In this document: positions 1-9,258 of the stretch, piece after piece
Position numbering within the stretch: the first letter of the stretch is position 1
How the letters are laid out: every line of letters begins with the position of its first letter
NCBI RefSeq assembly: GCF_030506305.1
Contig: NZ_CP119421.1
Span: 426,354-490,353 of the forward strand
Source of the DNA: Porifericola rhodea
GTDB lineage: Bacteria; Bacteroidota; Bacteroidia; Cytophagales; Cyclobacteriaceae
Length of the DNA: 64,000 bases
Reading direction: 5' to 3'
Translations under genes and position numbers: made by a program
The notes under the pieces: model-generated
Databases searched by the model: none
Told to the model about the DNA's origin: nothing
The model's input: only the letters and a program-made list of their open reading frames with translations

Positions 1-1097
1 CAGGGATAAAAATAAATGACGAGTCAATCACAACTGGTAAAGAAGAGGACTTTAATTTGGATAATTATTTAGAGAGTTTTAAGACTGAGCTTAAAGATGA
101 TTTTTATAATGTTAGAGATTTAATCAATCAGCTTTTTTTCAGAAAACCTTTGGATTTGGAGCACACCAGTAAGTTCAGTATTAAAGAACCAAATCACTTC
201 AATAAATATTTTAATCTAAACCTTTCCAATAGAGAAATCAACCTTAAAGACTATAATGAGTTCCTTTCTAAGGACCCTAGTAAGCCATCAGTTCATGCTA
301 GTATAATACAGCATTGGGTCAAAAATGGTAAGGCTGATTTCCTTATTTGGATGATTGATAAGAACACCAAACTTGAGGGGGCAGATGACTATTACTTTAT
401 TATTATGCTTCTTCTTCATATCAGGGAAAGTTTAGAAAGATTTGATCCAGCAAAGACTTATAAAATTTATCATGTTATTGAAGTAATAAAAAAATACTCG
501 AGACGAGCTTTCTCAGAATGGAGTATAGATCAAAATGTTGATGGGCTCAATAAATTTCTAGATACCTTAAAAATTATCAATAAAAGTTCAACGGTCTGTC
601 TTTATCTCACATATATTACGCGTACAAATCCTTATGAAGTAAAGGAGAACCCTCTTCAATTAATTGAAAAAGAGAGAAATAACTTGTTCGAATTAAGTCT
701 GAAAGAATCACCCATTCTAGACAAGGAAACTATCGAGTTTTATAACGAAATTCAGTCCTCTAAAGGTGATAGAGACTTTGAAGCATTAAAAAAAATATTT
801 ATTGATTTCATAAAAAATGTTAGTAGTGAGAGGTTCCTTCAGCTAACTATTGATAGAAAAGAAGACAAGAAGTCACATAGTATTTATTTCTTAAATCTCT
901 ATTTAATTTATAAACTTTATTCAAACTTAGAGGAGTTTGAAGAATTTGCAATTGCAGTTAACTTAAATGAGGATATGAAGAAAGAATATTGCACATTCTA
1001 TAATGAGTTTTTTGAAATAAATCCCCCTGAAATTTCCAAACCTTTAAGCGATTACGAAGGGGTGTATTTTCAATTTAATTATCTTAAAGTCGTCTGA
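1..1097 (+). CDS. KAP-family P-loop NTPase, C-terminal part (start outside window)
   Basis: The reading frame is open to the left edge of the window, with no stop before the TTG at 57, so this is the 3' part of a longer gene and not a gene starting at 57. About 364 residues are visible. The stretch around EPNHFNKYFNLNLS resembles the C-terminal region of KAP NTPases, where a 'hFdrYF' signature follows the ATPase core; the Walker motifs would lie upstream and cannot be seen. The rest is helical and rich in Lys, Glu and Asn. KAP NTPases are predicted to act with membrane complexes, and some are found in defence loci. It is followed after 134 bp by an HD-domain gene on the same strand. The family call rests on one region only. 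Confidence 0.5.
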   Translation, partial: GIKINDESITTGKEEDFNLDNYLESFKTELKDDFYNVRDLINQLFFRKPLDLEHTSKFSIKEPNHFNKYFNLNLSNREINLKDYNEFLSKDPSKPSVHASIIQHWVKNGKADFLIWMIDKNTKLEGADDYYFIIMLLLHIRESLERFDPAKTYKIYHVIEVIKKYSRRAFSEWSIDQNVDGLNKFLDTLKIINKSSTVCLYLTYITRTNPYEVKENPLQLIEKERNNLFELSLKESPILDKETIEFYNEIQSSKGDRDFEALKKIFIDFIKNVSSERFLQLTIDRKEDKKSHSIYFLNLYLIYKLYSNLEEFEEFAIAVNLNEDMKKEYCTFYNEFFEINPPEISKPLSDYEGVYFQFNYLKVV

Positions 1098-1231
1098 TAA
1101 AATAGGTGAAGTCTAAATATTGGCGCCTGTTAAATTATCAATATTTAGATATAAAGTAGGAAGTTTTGTAAAGGAGCCAATGAACATAATTTTTCATAAA
1201 CACAGTTACACCTGTATAAAGATAGGCTAAA

Positions 1232-2263
1232 ATGGCTTCCATAAAACAACACATATCAAAGTTAAATCAAAATGAATGGGATTACTATTCTGAGGTTGAA
1301 TATCTTAAATTGAAAAACCCATTTACTAGCAAATTATCTCATAAGAAATTTGTTGAACAATACTTCAAACGATCTGGTAAGAATGAAATTCTCAATTTTT
1401 TAGAGTTTCTACCAGGAAAGAAGCTAGATAATAATCGCACTAAGCATACAAATTCTATCTTCTTTTTGGGAATTCTTTTATACAAAGAAACCAATCTAAA
1501 TAACCCATTTTTTGAAAGTTTAAACTCATCAGAATATAGAAGATTCCCTTTCCTTTGGTTTTTAACCTGTTTATTTCACGATTTTGGTTTTACAATTGAA
1601 AATGATGTTACAGCTATTGAAGGAATAAACAATTTATCTAATCTAAAAAGTAAATATTCAATTGAAAATTGCTTGTTGGCTGTTAGCCCTATTAACGTTA
1701 ATTCTACTCTTTTTGAGGTGATTGAAAGTTACTTTTTGTATAGTCTTTATGAAAGAAAAGTAATTGATCACGGTATCCTAGCTGGTCTATATTTCTATGA
1801 CAGACTCTTAAAAATTAGAAGGAATAAAATCCTAAACAATGAAGCAACTAGATTTTGGGGTGAAGAACTGGAAGATCAATATGCTCAAGTTGCAGCAGCG
1901 ATTGCAATTCATAATATTTGGATACCTACAAAAGACAATTATGAAACCTATAGAAAATATCATTTAGAAAAACTCATAGATGATTATAAACCAATAAATT
2001 TTAGCGATTTTCCTCTTTTATATATTTTAGGAGTTGTCGATACAATTGACCCCTTGAAAATGTATATGCGAGAAGGTTTTCGACCAAATGAAATACTCGA
2101 GAGTTTAGATCTAACATTTTATCAAGACAAAATTACTTTTAGAAATGGTAAAAAATCTAGATTAGATTTTGGAAAAATGATTGATAGTGCCTACCGCCTT
2201 GAGGGTTGGCTGAATGTTGGTGTTAAAGACAATAAACGCGAGGTAAGTTTATTGCTTAGGTAA
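1232..2263 (+). CDS. HD-domain phosphohydrolase-like protein
   Basis: This 343-residue protein shows the spaced His/Asp pattern of HD-domain metal-dependent phosphohydrolases: His72 (KHT), the His116-Asp117 pair in LFHDFG, Asp179-His180-Gly181, His227 and Asp270 (VVDTIDP). HD enzymes usually hydrolyse nucleotides, cyclic nucleotides or other phosphoesters using one or two metal ions; the substrate here is unknown. No membrane segment or signal peptide is apparent, so it should be cytoplasmic. It lies 134 bp downstream of the KAP-like gene in the same direction, so the two may be co-transcribed as a defence-type pair, but this is inference. Base composition is AT-rich, like the KAP gene and unlike the helicase operon that follows on the opposite strand. 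Confidence 0.6.
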   Translation: MASIKQHISKLNQNEWDYYSEVEYLKLKNPFTSKLSHKKFVEQYFKRSGKNEILNFLEFLPGKKLDNNRTKHTNSIFFLGILLYKETNLNNPFFESLNSSEYRRFPFLWFLTCLFHDFGFTIENDVTAIEGINNLSNLKSKYSIENCLLAVSPINVNSTLFEVIESYFLYSLYERKVIDHGILAGLYFYDRLLKIRRNKILNNEATRFWGEELEDQYAQVAAAIAIHNIWIPTKDNYETYRKYHLEKLIDDYKPINFSDFPLLYILGVVDTIDPLKMYMREGFRPNEILESLDLTFYQDKITFRNGKKSRLDFGKMIDSAYRLEGWLNVGVKDNKREVSLLLR

Positions 2264-2304
2264 GGAGCGTCAATATTTATATTTTTTACATGTCAAATAA
2301 GATA

Positions 2305-5300
2305 TTATGCAATATTCCTTAATTTCAACATCTTCATCTTGATAATAATAGCTTTGGCTTTTGCCTTGGCTTTGAGTTTGTCATAGGGCACAAGTAATTC
2401 TTCTCTCTCTTCTTCGGCTACCTCCTTAACCATACTAATCTGCTTATACTGCTGTAGCTTATTGATTTCGTAAGAGAAAGCATCAACTTCACTAGGAAGT
2501 AAAGAATGCCCCTGATTCATGGTATCAGCTTGAGAGTAATCCAACAGGTAGTTGAGTGTAGCAAATTCTTGCGCTCGTTCCGTGATGGTTCCCGGTCTGA
2601 TCTGGAGTTTGGCTTTCTTTTCCCGTACGATGGCCTCCAGCTTGCCCAGGTTTTCTTCTGAGCGTAAAAACTGCCGTTCTTCTTCCACTTTCTGGATTTC
2701 CGTTTCCATTTCTTCCAATATTGGAGACAGATCATCATGGATACTCATGCTTCGTTTAGCAAGGGTGGTAGTCTCCGCTTTTCGTACCTGGGGAACAATG
2801 GCTCTGAATTCGGAAAAGTCAGCATTGAATTGCCAGTCAGAAGAATTGATATCTCCCAACAGATTAAGTAATCGCTTTCCTACCCTGATCAACTCTTTAT
2901 CATCCCTATCTGAAGAAGTAAGAAACTCCTGCACGTCTTTGACTACATCCTGAATACGTTCTAACAACGCTTTACGCTGTTTTTCATCTTTGATGCGCCA
3001 GTAGTATTGCTGCTCGTAGTTTTTGGATACTCCAAAGAAATAATCATTAACACGGTTGATCAATTCTTCTATTTTACGAGGCAGGCTATCTCTAAAATTC
3101 TGGTAGGTCTTGATTCTACCTTTCAGCGTAAGCAAAGTTTTGTGCTCAGATTCCAATACTTCTTTTTTGCGGGTATTCTCTTTTTCCTGCTTGTCCAATT
3201 CCATTTTGACCAGCTCACCGATATTGGTGTACAGCGCAAACTTTACTTCTTCCGGATCAAGCGACTCCTGATCTAGTACATTGCCTCTATCACTGCGGTA
3301 CCAGATATCATTGATCCTGCTGGACTTTTCTTCCAGCTTTTGGAATACAAACACGTCCATTGAGTCATTGACCAGTGGCATCACAATACGTACATAGCCA
3401 AAGCGGTTTTTCTGCCGGTGGATTCGTCCTTCTACCTGCCTGATACTGGTAGGGTTCCAGTCGGGTAGCAGTATATAGAGTACCGTACCATGGTTCTGAA
3501 CGTCAATTCCTTCAGTGATAGTACTGGTTCCGATAATGACTTTCACAATATTGGCCTGAAAAGCATCTTTGATGGCTTCTTTGCGAGTTCCGGAAATACC
3601 GGAAGTAATGATCTCTACTTCATCAAAAGTCTTTCTGTTGTGTTTGACGTTCTGCTTGTAGCCTACTTCTTCAATGAGGTATTTTTTGAGCATTGGGAAA
3701 TAGTCTTTCCCCCGGTTCATATAAATCACCTGTCCTGATACGGCTTCCCCTTTTTCTTCATGATACTGCTTGACTGAAGCGATACACTGGCAGGTATAGT
3801 CAATCTTGGGAGAGTTTTTAACAAACTCTATATGATCTTTGGGCGGTAAACCATTGTAGAGTTTAGTAAAGTACGGACTGATGGCATTGCTTAAGGATTG
3901 CCCCATACTTTCCAGTATGCTTCCTCCCCTGCTTTTGTCCATCGCCAGTTTGATCACCTGGTTTTGCACTGCATACTGGTCTTCAGTCATGGTAAGGTAA
4001 GTAAGGATCTGCTCATCCCCTTTTAAGCGCTGCACTTCTCCGGAAGGAGTGGTACGGTAGAGTTTGGGAAGATTGACTTTGATAGGTCTTAGTACTCCTG
4101 CGTCTTCTCCTGTTTTGTAGCTGATATGGTTGTGAATGAGTTTTTGGAGTAGCAATCGGTTGTTGAATCGCTTCACTACATATTTCTGCTGGATGGTACC
4201 ATCATAGCTGTTGGCATACTCCATTTCCTGTAGCACAAAGGTTTCCAGAAAGGAGCCAATATTTTTCAATCCCATCTGCACCATCTTATCATAAGCAACC
4301 ATGGATAACATAGAGAAAACTTCCAGCGGTGAATTGGTAAAAGGAGTAGCGGTCAAGAGCATCACGTTTCGGCCAAACTTACGCTGGATGTAGTTGGTCA
4401 TAAAGAACATCTTGATGGCTCGGTCTGAAGCTTGAGATTCCATCTTGAAACGCTTATTACCTTCATCATCTGTAGGCGTATTGGTAAAGACATTCTTGAA
4501 GTTATGAGCTTCATCTACTACGATAAAGTCAAAGCCTAAGCTGTCTACATCTACCCGGGTTCCTTTCTGCGCTTGCCCAACGGTTTTCTGGTTCTTCTTT
4601 TTCATCTTGGACCAGTCCCTATTGGTTTTGCCCACATCTTTCATCATCACGATATCATTGAGCTCATCAAAGAATTCTCTTTGCAAGTTTTCTGAATAGC
4701 CCAGTTGAATGAAGCCTTCATAGGTAAGCAGTGTAATGCTGTTTTCAGGTACTTCTTGCTCTAAGTCTATGCCTTTTCGGATCTGAGTACCTAGGTTATA
4801 CCAGTCATTGATAGTAATACCGGTATGTGAGAGTACTCCCGGTACAAACTGCTTACTTTTTTTATCAGTATAGCCAATGATTTCTCTTTTCCACTTTTCA
4901 TAGGTGGGATTGGGAACCACCACCACCGGACGTTTAACCCTTCCTTCATAAAGGTTATTGGCCATAGTGATAATAGCCGACATGGTTTTACCAACACCTA
5001 CATCATATGCGACTATGCCGGAACCTGCGGCCTGCATAAAGGCAATCGCTTCTCTTTGGGGAGGGGTAAACTGCAGTGTACCATGGTTTTTACCAAAGGT
5101 TTTACTGCATTCAAAACCCACCGGGATGCGGTGATACATGATATCAGCAGTGCCATTGTAGAGCCTGTTCCATTCAAAGTCTATTCTTTGTTTGTCTTCC
5201 AGTTGCAAACCGTCGTGCAGGAAGCGGGAGAAAAGCTTCTCCCCTTCTTCCGGACCATACTGCATGATCATTTGTTGTTCGGCTTTATCCATACGGTTCA

Positions 5301-6795
5301 TGCTTCTGCCCAGCACATAGTAGTAGTAGATTTGATGGGCAGATAGATTGCCAAAATCTGTTCTTTCTAAAGTCTGCAGATAATGCCAGAAAGCATCTCT
5401 AAGAGAGATTTTACTGGTCTGAGCATCTTTATAACTATCAGCGATTTCATAGCCAGTTTCTTCAGCTAGGTTCTCAATCGTGAAAGTTTTAGAAAACTCA
5501 GAGAAGGCCAGAATCTTGGGTCGTTCATTAGGATCTACATGCTGAATAGAAATAGGCTTAGGGGTACGCTCAGCAATGATGTTTTGATGCTTGGCAAATA
5601 CGGACTCTCCAAACCTTGCGATAATTTCTTCCTTGTCTTCTTCTAACTGCTTTGCCCTTTCATACATATTGCCATAGGCATAAATGGGTAAGGGCAATAA
5701 TTCTCCATTGGAGTAGAAAAGCAGTCCCTTTTGAACAAAGCCAGTCAGACTTTCTTCACTGACCTGCTGGCTAGTGGCTTTGATGGTACAATGATCCTTA
5801 AGCACAATGATCTTTTGGCCTTGAGGATTGGTGAGTACCAGATATACTTTGTTGTTGTATTCATGCTCAAATCTGGTGGGTTTACCTAGAATTGAACCAG
5901 TGGGCACGGTTGCTATTTTGTACCACTGATTATCTAGAATAGAAGTAGCAGTGTTTGCGTAAGCAACGTTATCTCTATCGGCACTGGTATTATTGTCCAG
6001 GAAATACTTCTGCCAACTGGTCATGGGAGAACCTAATGACCTGCGATACCATACCCAGACTTTGATTTCATCCTCACTAATGCCCTGATTATACATCTTG
6101 ATCACTTCCTCAAAGCTGCGTTTGCCTTCTTCTTTTCGCTCTGGTTTCACCAGTCTTCCCAGGGTGTAGTCATCCAGTTTTCCTAATGTACCGGTAGGTA
6201 ATGCTCCCAAAGTAGCATTGAGTTGATGTCCGGAGAGTCCCGCTAAACCAGCAAGACCTGAAAGTGTAGCTTGAGTAGTTCTATTCGTATTCTTCATTTT
6301 GAGCATGTTCATTTTGATGATGATGGCTTTCGCCTTTGCCTGAAGTTTTTTCTGCTTGGTATCAGTTGTTGGTGTAGGTTGTTCTATAGTTTGCTTAAGC
6401 TGTGCTCTAATTAATTGAGGGATATCTGCTTTTTTACCCTTGATCTGCAGAGGAAAGTGAAAAGAAGAAGTCACTTTTTCTTCTCCCAACTGCTTTTCTG
6501 GATGCATTGTAAACCAGGTAGAATAGCTAGCTTTCTCTTCAAAGCTCAATGGTTCTTCCGATACCAGATTAGCAAAGAGGTATCCTTTAATGAGTGCTTC
6601 TTCACTTTTAGCAGCAGGTAAGACAAAAGGATTATCCTTGGCATAAAGCTCTGGAGAGATGTAGCCTTGTTTGAGCAGTGAACGTGCATCATTCTTCGCC
6701 TTTTTGTCAATGGGTAACTCATTGATGTAGTCCTCAACAATCTGAATTCTTGCCCGGTAATGGCTGGCACCCCAGCTTCTGGAAGATTGTTTCAT
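2305..6795 (-). CDS. Large SF2 DEAH-type helicase, DarB-like, with duplicated cationic helix tag
   Basis: This 1496-residue protein has a complete superfamily 2 helicase core: Walker A DVGVGKT at 598-604, DEAH at 761-764 (VVDEAHNF), TAT at 815-817 and motif VI QVEGRIHR near 1120-1127. A long N-terminal extension and a helical C-terminal region surround it. Two nearly identical cationic amphipathic stretches occur, AKAKAIIIKMNMLKMKN at 153-169 and AKAKAIIIKMKMLKLRN at 1478-1494. The first is followed by a Leu/Gly-rich run, LSGLAGLAGLSGHQL (178-192). The gene overlaps the 71-residue gene by 4 bp and is in one operon with an N6-adenine methyltransferase. Phage P1 DarB joins a methyltransferase and a helicase in one protein that is packaged in the virion and blocks restriction; this may be a split equivalent. 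A role in replication is the main alternative. Confidence 0.8.
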   Translation of the reverse strand: MKQSSRSWGASHYRARIQIVEDYINELPIDKKAKNDARSLLKQGYISPELYAKDNPFVLPAAKSEEALIKGYLFANLVSEEPLSFEEKASYSTWFTMHPEKQLGEEKVTSSFHFPLQIKGKKADIPQLIRAQLKQTIEQPTPTTDTKQKKLQAKAKAIIIKMNMLKMKNTNRTTQATLSGLAGLAGLSGHQLNATLGALPTGTLGKLDDYTLGRLVKPERKEEGKRSFEEVIKMYNQGISEDEIKVWVWYRRSLGSPMTSWQKYFLDNNTSADRDNVAYANTATSILDNQWYKIATVPTGSILGKPTRFEHEYNNKVYLVLTNPQGQKIIVLKDHCTIKATSQQVSEESLTGFVQKGLLFYSNGELLPLPIYAYGNMYERAKQLEEDKEEIIARFGESVFAKHQNIIAERTPKPISIQHVDPNERPKILAFSEFSKTFTIENLAEETGYEIADSYKDAQTSKISLRDAFWHYLQTLERTDFGNLSAHQIYYYYVLGRSMNRMDKAEQQMIMQYGPEEGEKLFSRFLHDGLQLEDKQRIDFEWNRLYNGTADIMYHRIPVGFECSKTFGKNHGTLQFTPPQREAIAFMQAAGSGIVAYDVGVGKTMSAIITMANNLYEGRVKRPVVVVPNPTYEKWKREIIGYTDKKSKQFVPGVLSHTGITINDWYNLGTQIRKGIDLEQEVPENSITLLTYEGFIQLGYSENLQREFFDELNDIVMMKDVGKTNRDWSKMKKKNQKTVGQAQKGTRVDVDSLGFDFIVVDEAHNFKNVFTNTPTDDEGNKRFKMESQASDRAIKMFFMTNYIQRKFGRNVMLLTATPFTNSPLEVFSMLSMVAYDKMVQMGLKNIGSFLETFVLQEMEYANSYDGTIQQKYVVKRFNNRLLLQKLIHNHISYKTGEDAGVLRPIKVNLPKLYRTTPSGEVQRLKGDEQILTYLTMTEDQYAVQNQVIKLAMDKSRGGSILESMGQSLSNAISPYFTKLYNGLPPKDHIEFVKNSPKIDYTCQCIASVKQYHEEKGEAVSGQVIYMNRGKDYFPMLKKYLIEEVGYKQNVKHNRKTFDEVEIITSGISGTRKEAIKDAFQANIVKVIIGTSTITEGIDVQNHGTVLYILLPDWNPTSIRQVEGRIHRQKNRFGYVRIVMPLVNDSMDVFVFQKLEEKSSRINDIWYRSDRGNVLDQESLDPEEVKFALYTNIGELVKMELDKQEKENTRKKEVLESEHKTLLTLKGRIKTYQNFRDSLPRKIEELINRVNDYFFGVSKNYEQQYYWRIKDEKQRKALLERIQDVVKDVQEFLTSSDRDDKELIRVGKRLLNLLGDINSSDWQFNADFSEFRAIVPQVRKAETTTLAKRSMSIHDDLSPILEEMETEIQKVEEERQFLRSEENLGKLEAIVREKKAKLQIRPGTITERAQEFATLNYLLDYSQADTMNQGHSLLPSEVDAFSYEINKLQQYKQISMVKEVAEEEREELLVPYDKLKAKAKAKAIIIKMKMLKLRNIA

Positions 6796-7007
6796 GAAAG
6801 CTCTATTTCCAGTTGGTTGATTGCCGCAGACAAGCTGATTTGGTTGGTGGCTGCATAATTGAGCAGCATATTCTCCATCTGCCGGTATCCGTCTGCTCCA
6901 TTAAGGATAGCAGAAATACCCGGATAGCTTTCCGGATCAAGGCTCAATAGCAGATCACGCACTTTTTGGCGTAGCTGGATGATGGTATTTTCTTTTTTTT
7001 TGCTCAT
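6792..7007 (-). CDS. Small hypothetical protein between methyltransferase and helicase
   Basis: The 71-residue product is not recognised. It begins with a lysine-rich stretch and is predicted to be all-helical and soluble. Its stop overlaps the helicase start by 4 bp (ATGA), and its start is 2 bp from the end of the methyltransferase gene, so the three genes are almost certainly translationally coupled. This placement suggests an accessory subunit or adaptor for the methyltransferase-helicase pair, but nothing in the sequence proves that. Confidence 0.75.
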   Translation of the reverse strand: MSKKKENTIIQLRQKVRDLLLSLDPESYPGISAILNGADGYRQMENMLLNYAATNQISLSAAINQLEIELS

Positions 7008-7009
7008 GG

Positions 7010-7792
7010 CTATAGTTTTTTAAGCACTAAAATGTCAGTGGGTACGCTGGAATTTCTAAAGACTGCCGGTAGTCGGTAGGCATCCACCAGATCAGCTACC
7101 TTACCCATCGCTTGTTTGATTTCTTTATACTTATCTCCATTGCGCAGGAAATTAGAAGAAGTCAGGAACACAATCAGCCCATTCTTTTTAAGTAATTTAA
7201 GTCCATAGTACAGGAAAAAATTCTCTATGGTATGATGCCTCGGCTTAGTATTAAAGTAACTGGCATAAGGCCCTAAATGAGTGCCGTAAGGAGGATTGCC
7301 GATAATCAGATCAAACCGGGGCGCCGGCCGGTCAGTATCCAACCAAGGTTTATTGGATTTGGTGGTGTAGCGTGGTGGCTCTAAAAAGAGCGTTTCAAAG
7401 TATTGGTTGTAAAGGATTGCTTGGGGGTGCAATATTTGGGCTATCCTAAAAGAGATAGGGTTAATTTCTAAACCATACAATTTTGCCTGATCAGTAGCAT
7501 GATCAAACATTCTCCCAGTACCGCATGATGGCTCAAGTACTTTACCGTTATCTGGAAAGCTATGATATTGGGCAAGCTCCCACATGATCTCAATAAGGAA
7601 ATCCGGAGTATAAAACTCATCTGCTGCCCCTGCATATTCATCATCAGCATTGGATATACCGCCTGCTCCTTCATAGGTTCTTAGCAGCGCTTTTTCTTCT
7701 TCACTATAGGATTCTCCCGCAGCATCTTTCCTGCGGATCATCGCTTCTATTTCTGCTTTGCTTTCTGCTTGTATTCCTATTAATTTCTGCAT
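7010..7792 (-). CDS. N6-adenine DNA methyltransferase
   Basis: The 260-residue protein carries the S-adenosylmethionine motif EPSCGTG (residues 87-93) and the amino-methyltransferase catalytic motif NPPY (166-169, within IGNPPYGTHLG). This defines a DNA methyltransferase acting on the exocyclic amino group of adenine. The upstream YTPDFLIEIM stretch is the usual 'Y-T-P' entry of type I- and D21-like enzymes. At 260 residues it lacks a clear target-recognition domain, so specificity may come from the partner helicase or the 71-residue protein. It is the first gene of the operon. No restriction endonuclease lies next to it, which fits self-modification or antirestriction better than a classical restriction system. 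Confidence 0.85.
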   Translation of the reverse strand: MQKLIGIQAESKAEIEAMIRRKDAAGESYSEEEKALLRTYEGAGGISNADDEYAGAADEFYTPDFLIEIMWELAQYHSFPDNGKVLEPSCGTGRMFDHATDQAKLYGLEINPISFRIAQILHPQAILYNQYFETLFLEPPRYTTKSNKPWLDTDRPAPRFDLIIGNPPYGTHLGPYASYFNTKPRHHTIENFFLYYGLKLLKKNGLIVFLTSSNFLRNGDKYKEIKQAMGKVADLVDAYRLPAVFRNSSVPTDILVLKKL

Positions 7793-8250
7793 CGCTTTAT
7801 ATTAAGCAGGCAAGATAGTAGGTCTGAAATAAGGCGGTGTGGATTGGGATAGTTTGGGCAGATTTACTGACCCGATCTTACCCTTAGGTCCTGTGAAGTC
7901 CGGTTGTTTGCTGGTTGGGAAATGTTAGCAACCAAAAAGGGACAGCCAATTCATGACTAGTCCCTAGTGTTAATCTTAGATAAATATATTACCTTGGTTC
8001 AAGGTGGGGATGAAACTCGCTGGTTTCCTGCAAGTACATTCACTAGCAGGAAGTTAAAAAGTAGGTTATCAAAATCTTTAGAAAATCCATTTTTTTTAAA
8101 ACTCGTTCTTACGGGATAGAATTTGTATCTTTTCAATTGTATCTACTAAAGAACAAGAATTTTCAGACACCGCAATGTTTGTGATTAATAACCTAAAAAC
8201 TCTTTTAGTTCGTAAAGAAAATATCGTAAAGGGAAGCTTTCTATATACTC
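7793..8250. other. Non-coding gap with two short hairpins
   Basis: This 458-bp gap separates the methyltransferase operon (minus) from the RES gene (plus), so it should hold both promoters. I see two short inverted repeats: GGTTG/CAACC at 7913-7933 and AGGGAC/GTCCCT at 7938-7965. Neither has a T-run that would make it a clear terminator. No open frame with recognisable similarity was found. The sequence becomes more AT-rich towards 8250. Confidence 0.4.
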
Positions 8251-9102
8251 ATGAACCTAACTTCAATTGATAAACACCTTTTGGCTATAGAAAAACTTTT
8301 GCACCATCCACAGATTGATGCTAATGAAGTACTTAGGCACTTATATTACGTGAGTAGTTTTCCCCTGCTAATATTTACGATACCAGCTGGAACGCATGTA
8401 TATCGTGCATCTTCAAGCTTTAAAAATGAATATTTTACTCAGATTTCAAGAATCTGTCATCCACCTGGAAATGCTGTAAAAAGCTACGGTAGAGCAAATA
8501 TACCGAGACAATCCATGTTTTATTGCTCAGAAGACCAAGCAACTCCATATTTAGAACTTATTAATTACTGGGTAAAGAATGTTTCTGTTGGTGAACTTTT
8601 TCATGTAACAATTGGTGAATGGGAAGTTGTCAAAGATGTTGAAGCGATTGTTGTCGTCTCATCTGACAATGCTCAAAGGAAATCTCAAATGGAGATACAT
8701 AGTGGCCATGCGTTTGATAATCATTTAGCAAACATGCACAAGGAACAGCAAAAAATTTCAAATTTAGTTTATGGAAAGTTTCATGACTGGTATTCAAGAC
8801 CTGCAAGCGTCGGCAATGACATTTATAAAGTAACATCAAGCATCACGAATAAGCTTGTTAACGCAGCAAAGCATTTGAGGAAATTAAGAGGGGCCGCTGT
8901 TATGTATCCAAGTGTTGCTAATTTTGAAGGAGGTGTGAATTTTGCGTTTGAACCTGCTATTGTAGAAAGTGGCGATCTTAAACTTATTAGGACATGGAGA
9001 ATAAAAATAATTGCCAAAGCCAATGTAGAAGGATTTTATAATTTTACAGAAGTGGGGCGTGAATATGGTACTATACATCAGGATGGATTGCTTACATGGT
9101 AA
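8251..9102 (+). CDS. RES-domain protein (possible NAD-degrading toxin)
   Basis: The 283-residue protein contains the two arginine/glutamate-bearing parts of a RES domain: VYRAS near residue 51, and SYGRANIPRQSMFYCSED followed by TPYLEL around residues 80-103. A later part, YPSVAN...NFAF, matches the C-terminal half of the fold. RES toxins of known systems consume NAD+ and are normally paired with an Xre-type antitoxin carrying a MbcA/ParS domain. No such partner is adjacent here: the next gene is convergent and is a nuclease. The protein is longer than typical RES toxins (about 150-200 residues), with an N-terminal helical extension of about 45 residues. It may be an orphan toxin or a defence effector. 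No membrane segment is seen. Confidence 0.7.
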   Translation: MNLTSIDKHLLAIEKLLHHPQIDANEVLRHLYYVSSFPLLIFTIPAGTHVYRASSSFKNEYFTQISRICHPPGNAVKSYGRANIPRQSMFYCSEDQATPYLELINYWVKNVSVGELFHVTIGEWEVVKDVEAIVVVSSDNAQRKSQMEIHSGHAFDNHLANMHKEQQKISNLVYGKFHDWYSRPASVGNDIYKVTSSITNKLVNAAKHLRKLRGAAVMYPSVANFEGGVNFAFEPAIVESGDLKLIRTWRIKIIAKANVEGFYNFTEVGREYGTIHQDGLLTW

Positions 9103-9258
9103 TTTGCAAGTGTCTTAACGACTCTGGGATGACTGAGATATCAAATTAACTATATCTTTTCAAAAAAGTGTCTTCACTTGCTTCTATATCGCTCAATTGA
9201 CCTTTACAGTAACCACGGATTACCTTATAAGCTGCTCTTTTATGCGTAAAAGTCTTTA

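Noticed and set aside
7938-7965. AGGGAC/GTCCCT hairpin as a terminator
   Set aside because: There is no T-run on either strand and no gene ends nearby; both flanking genes start at this gap.
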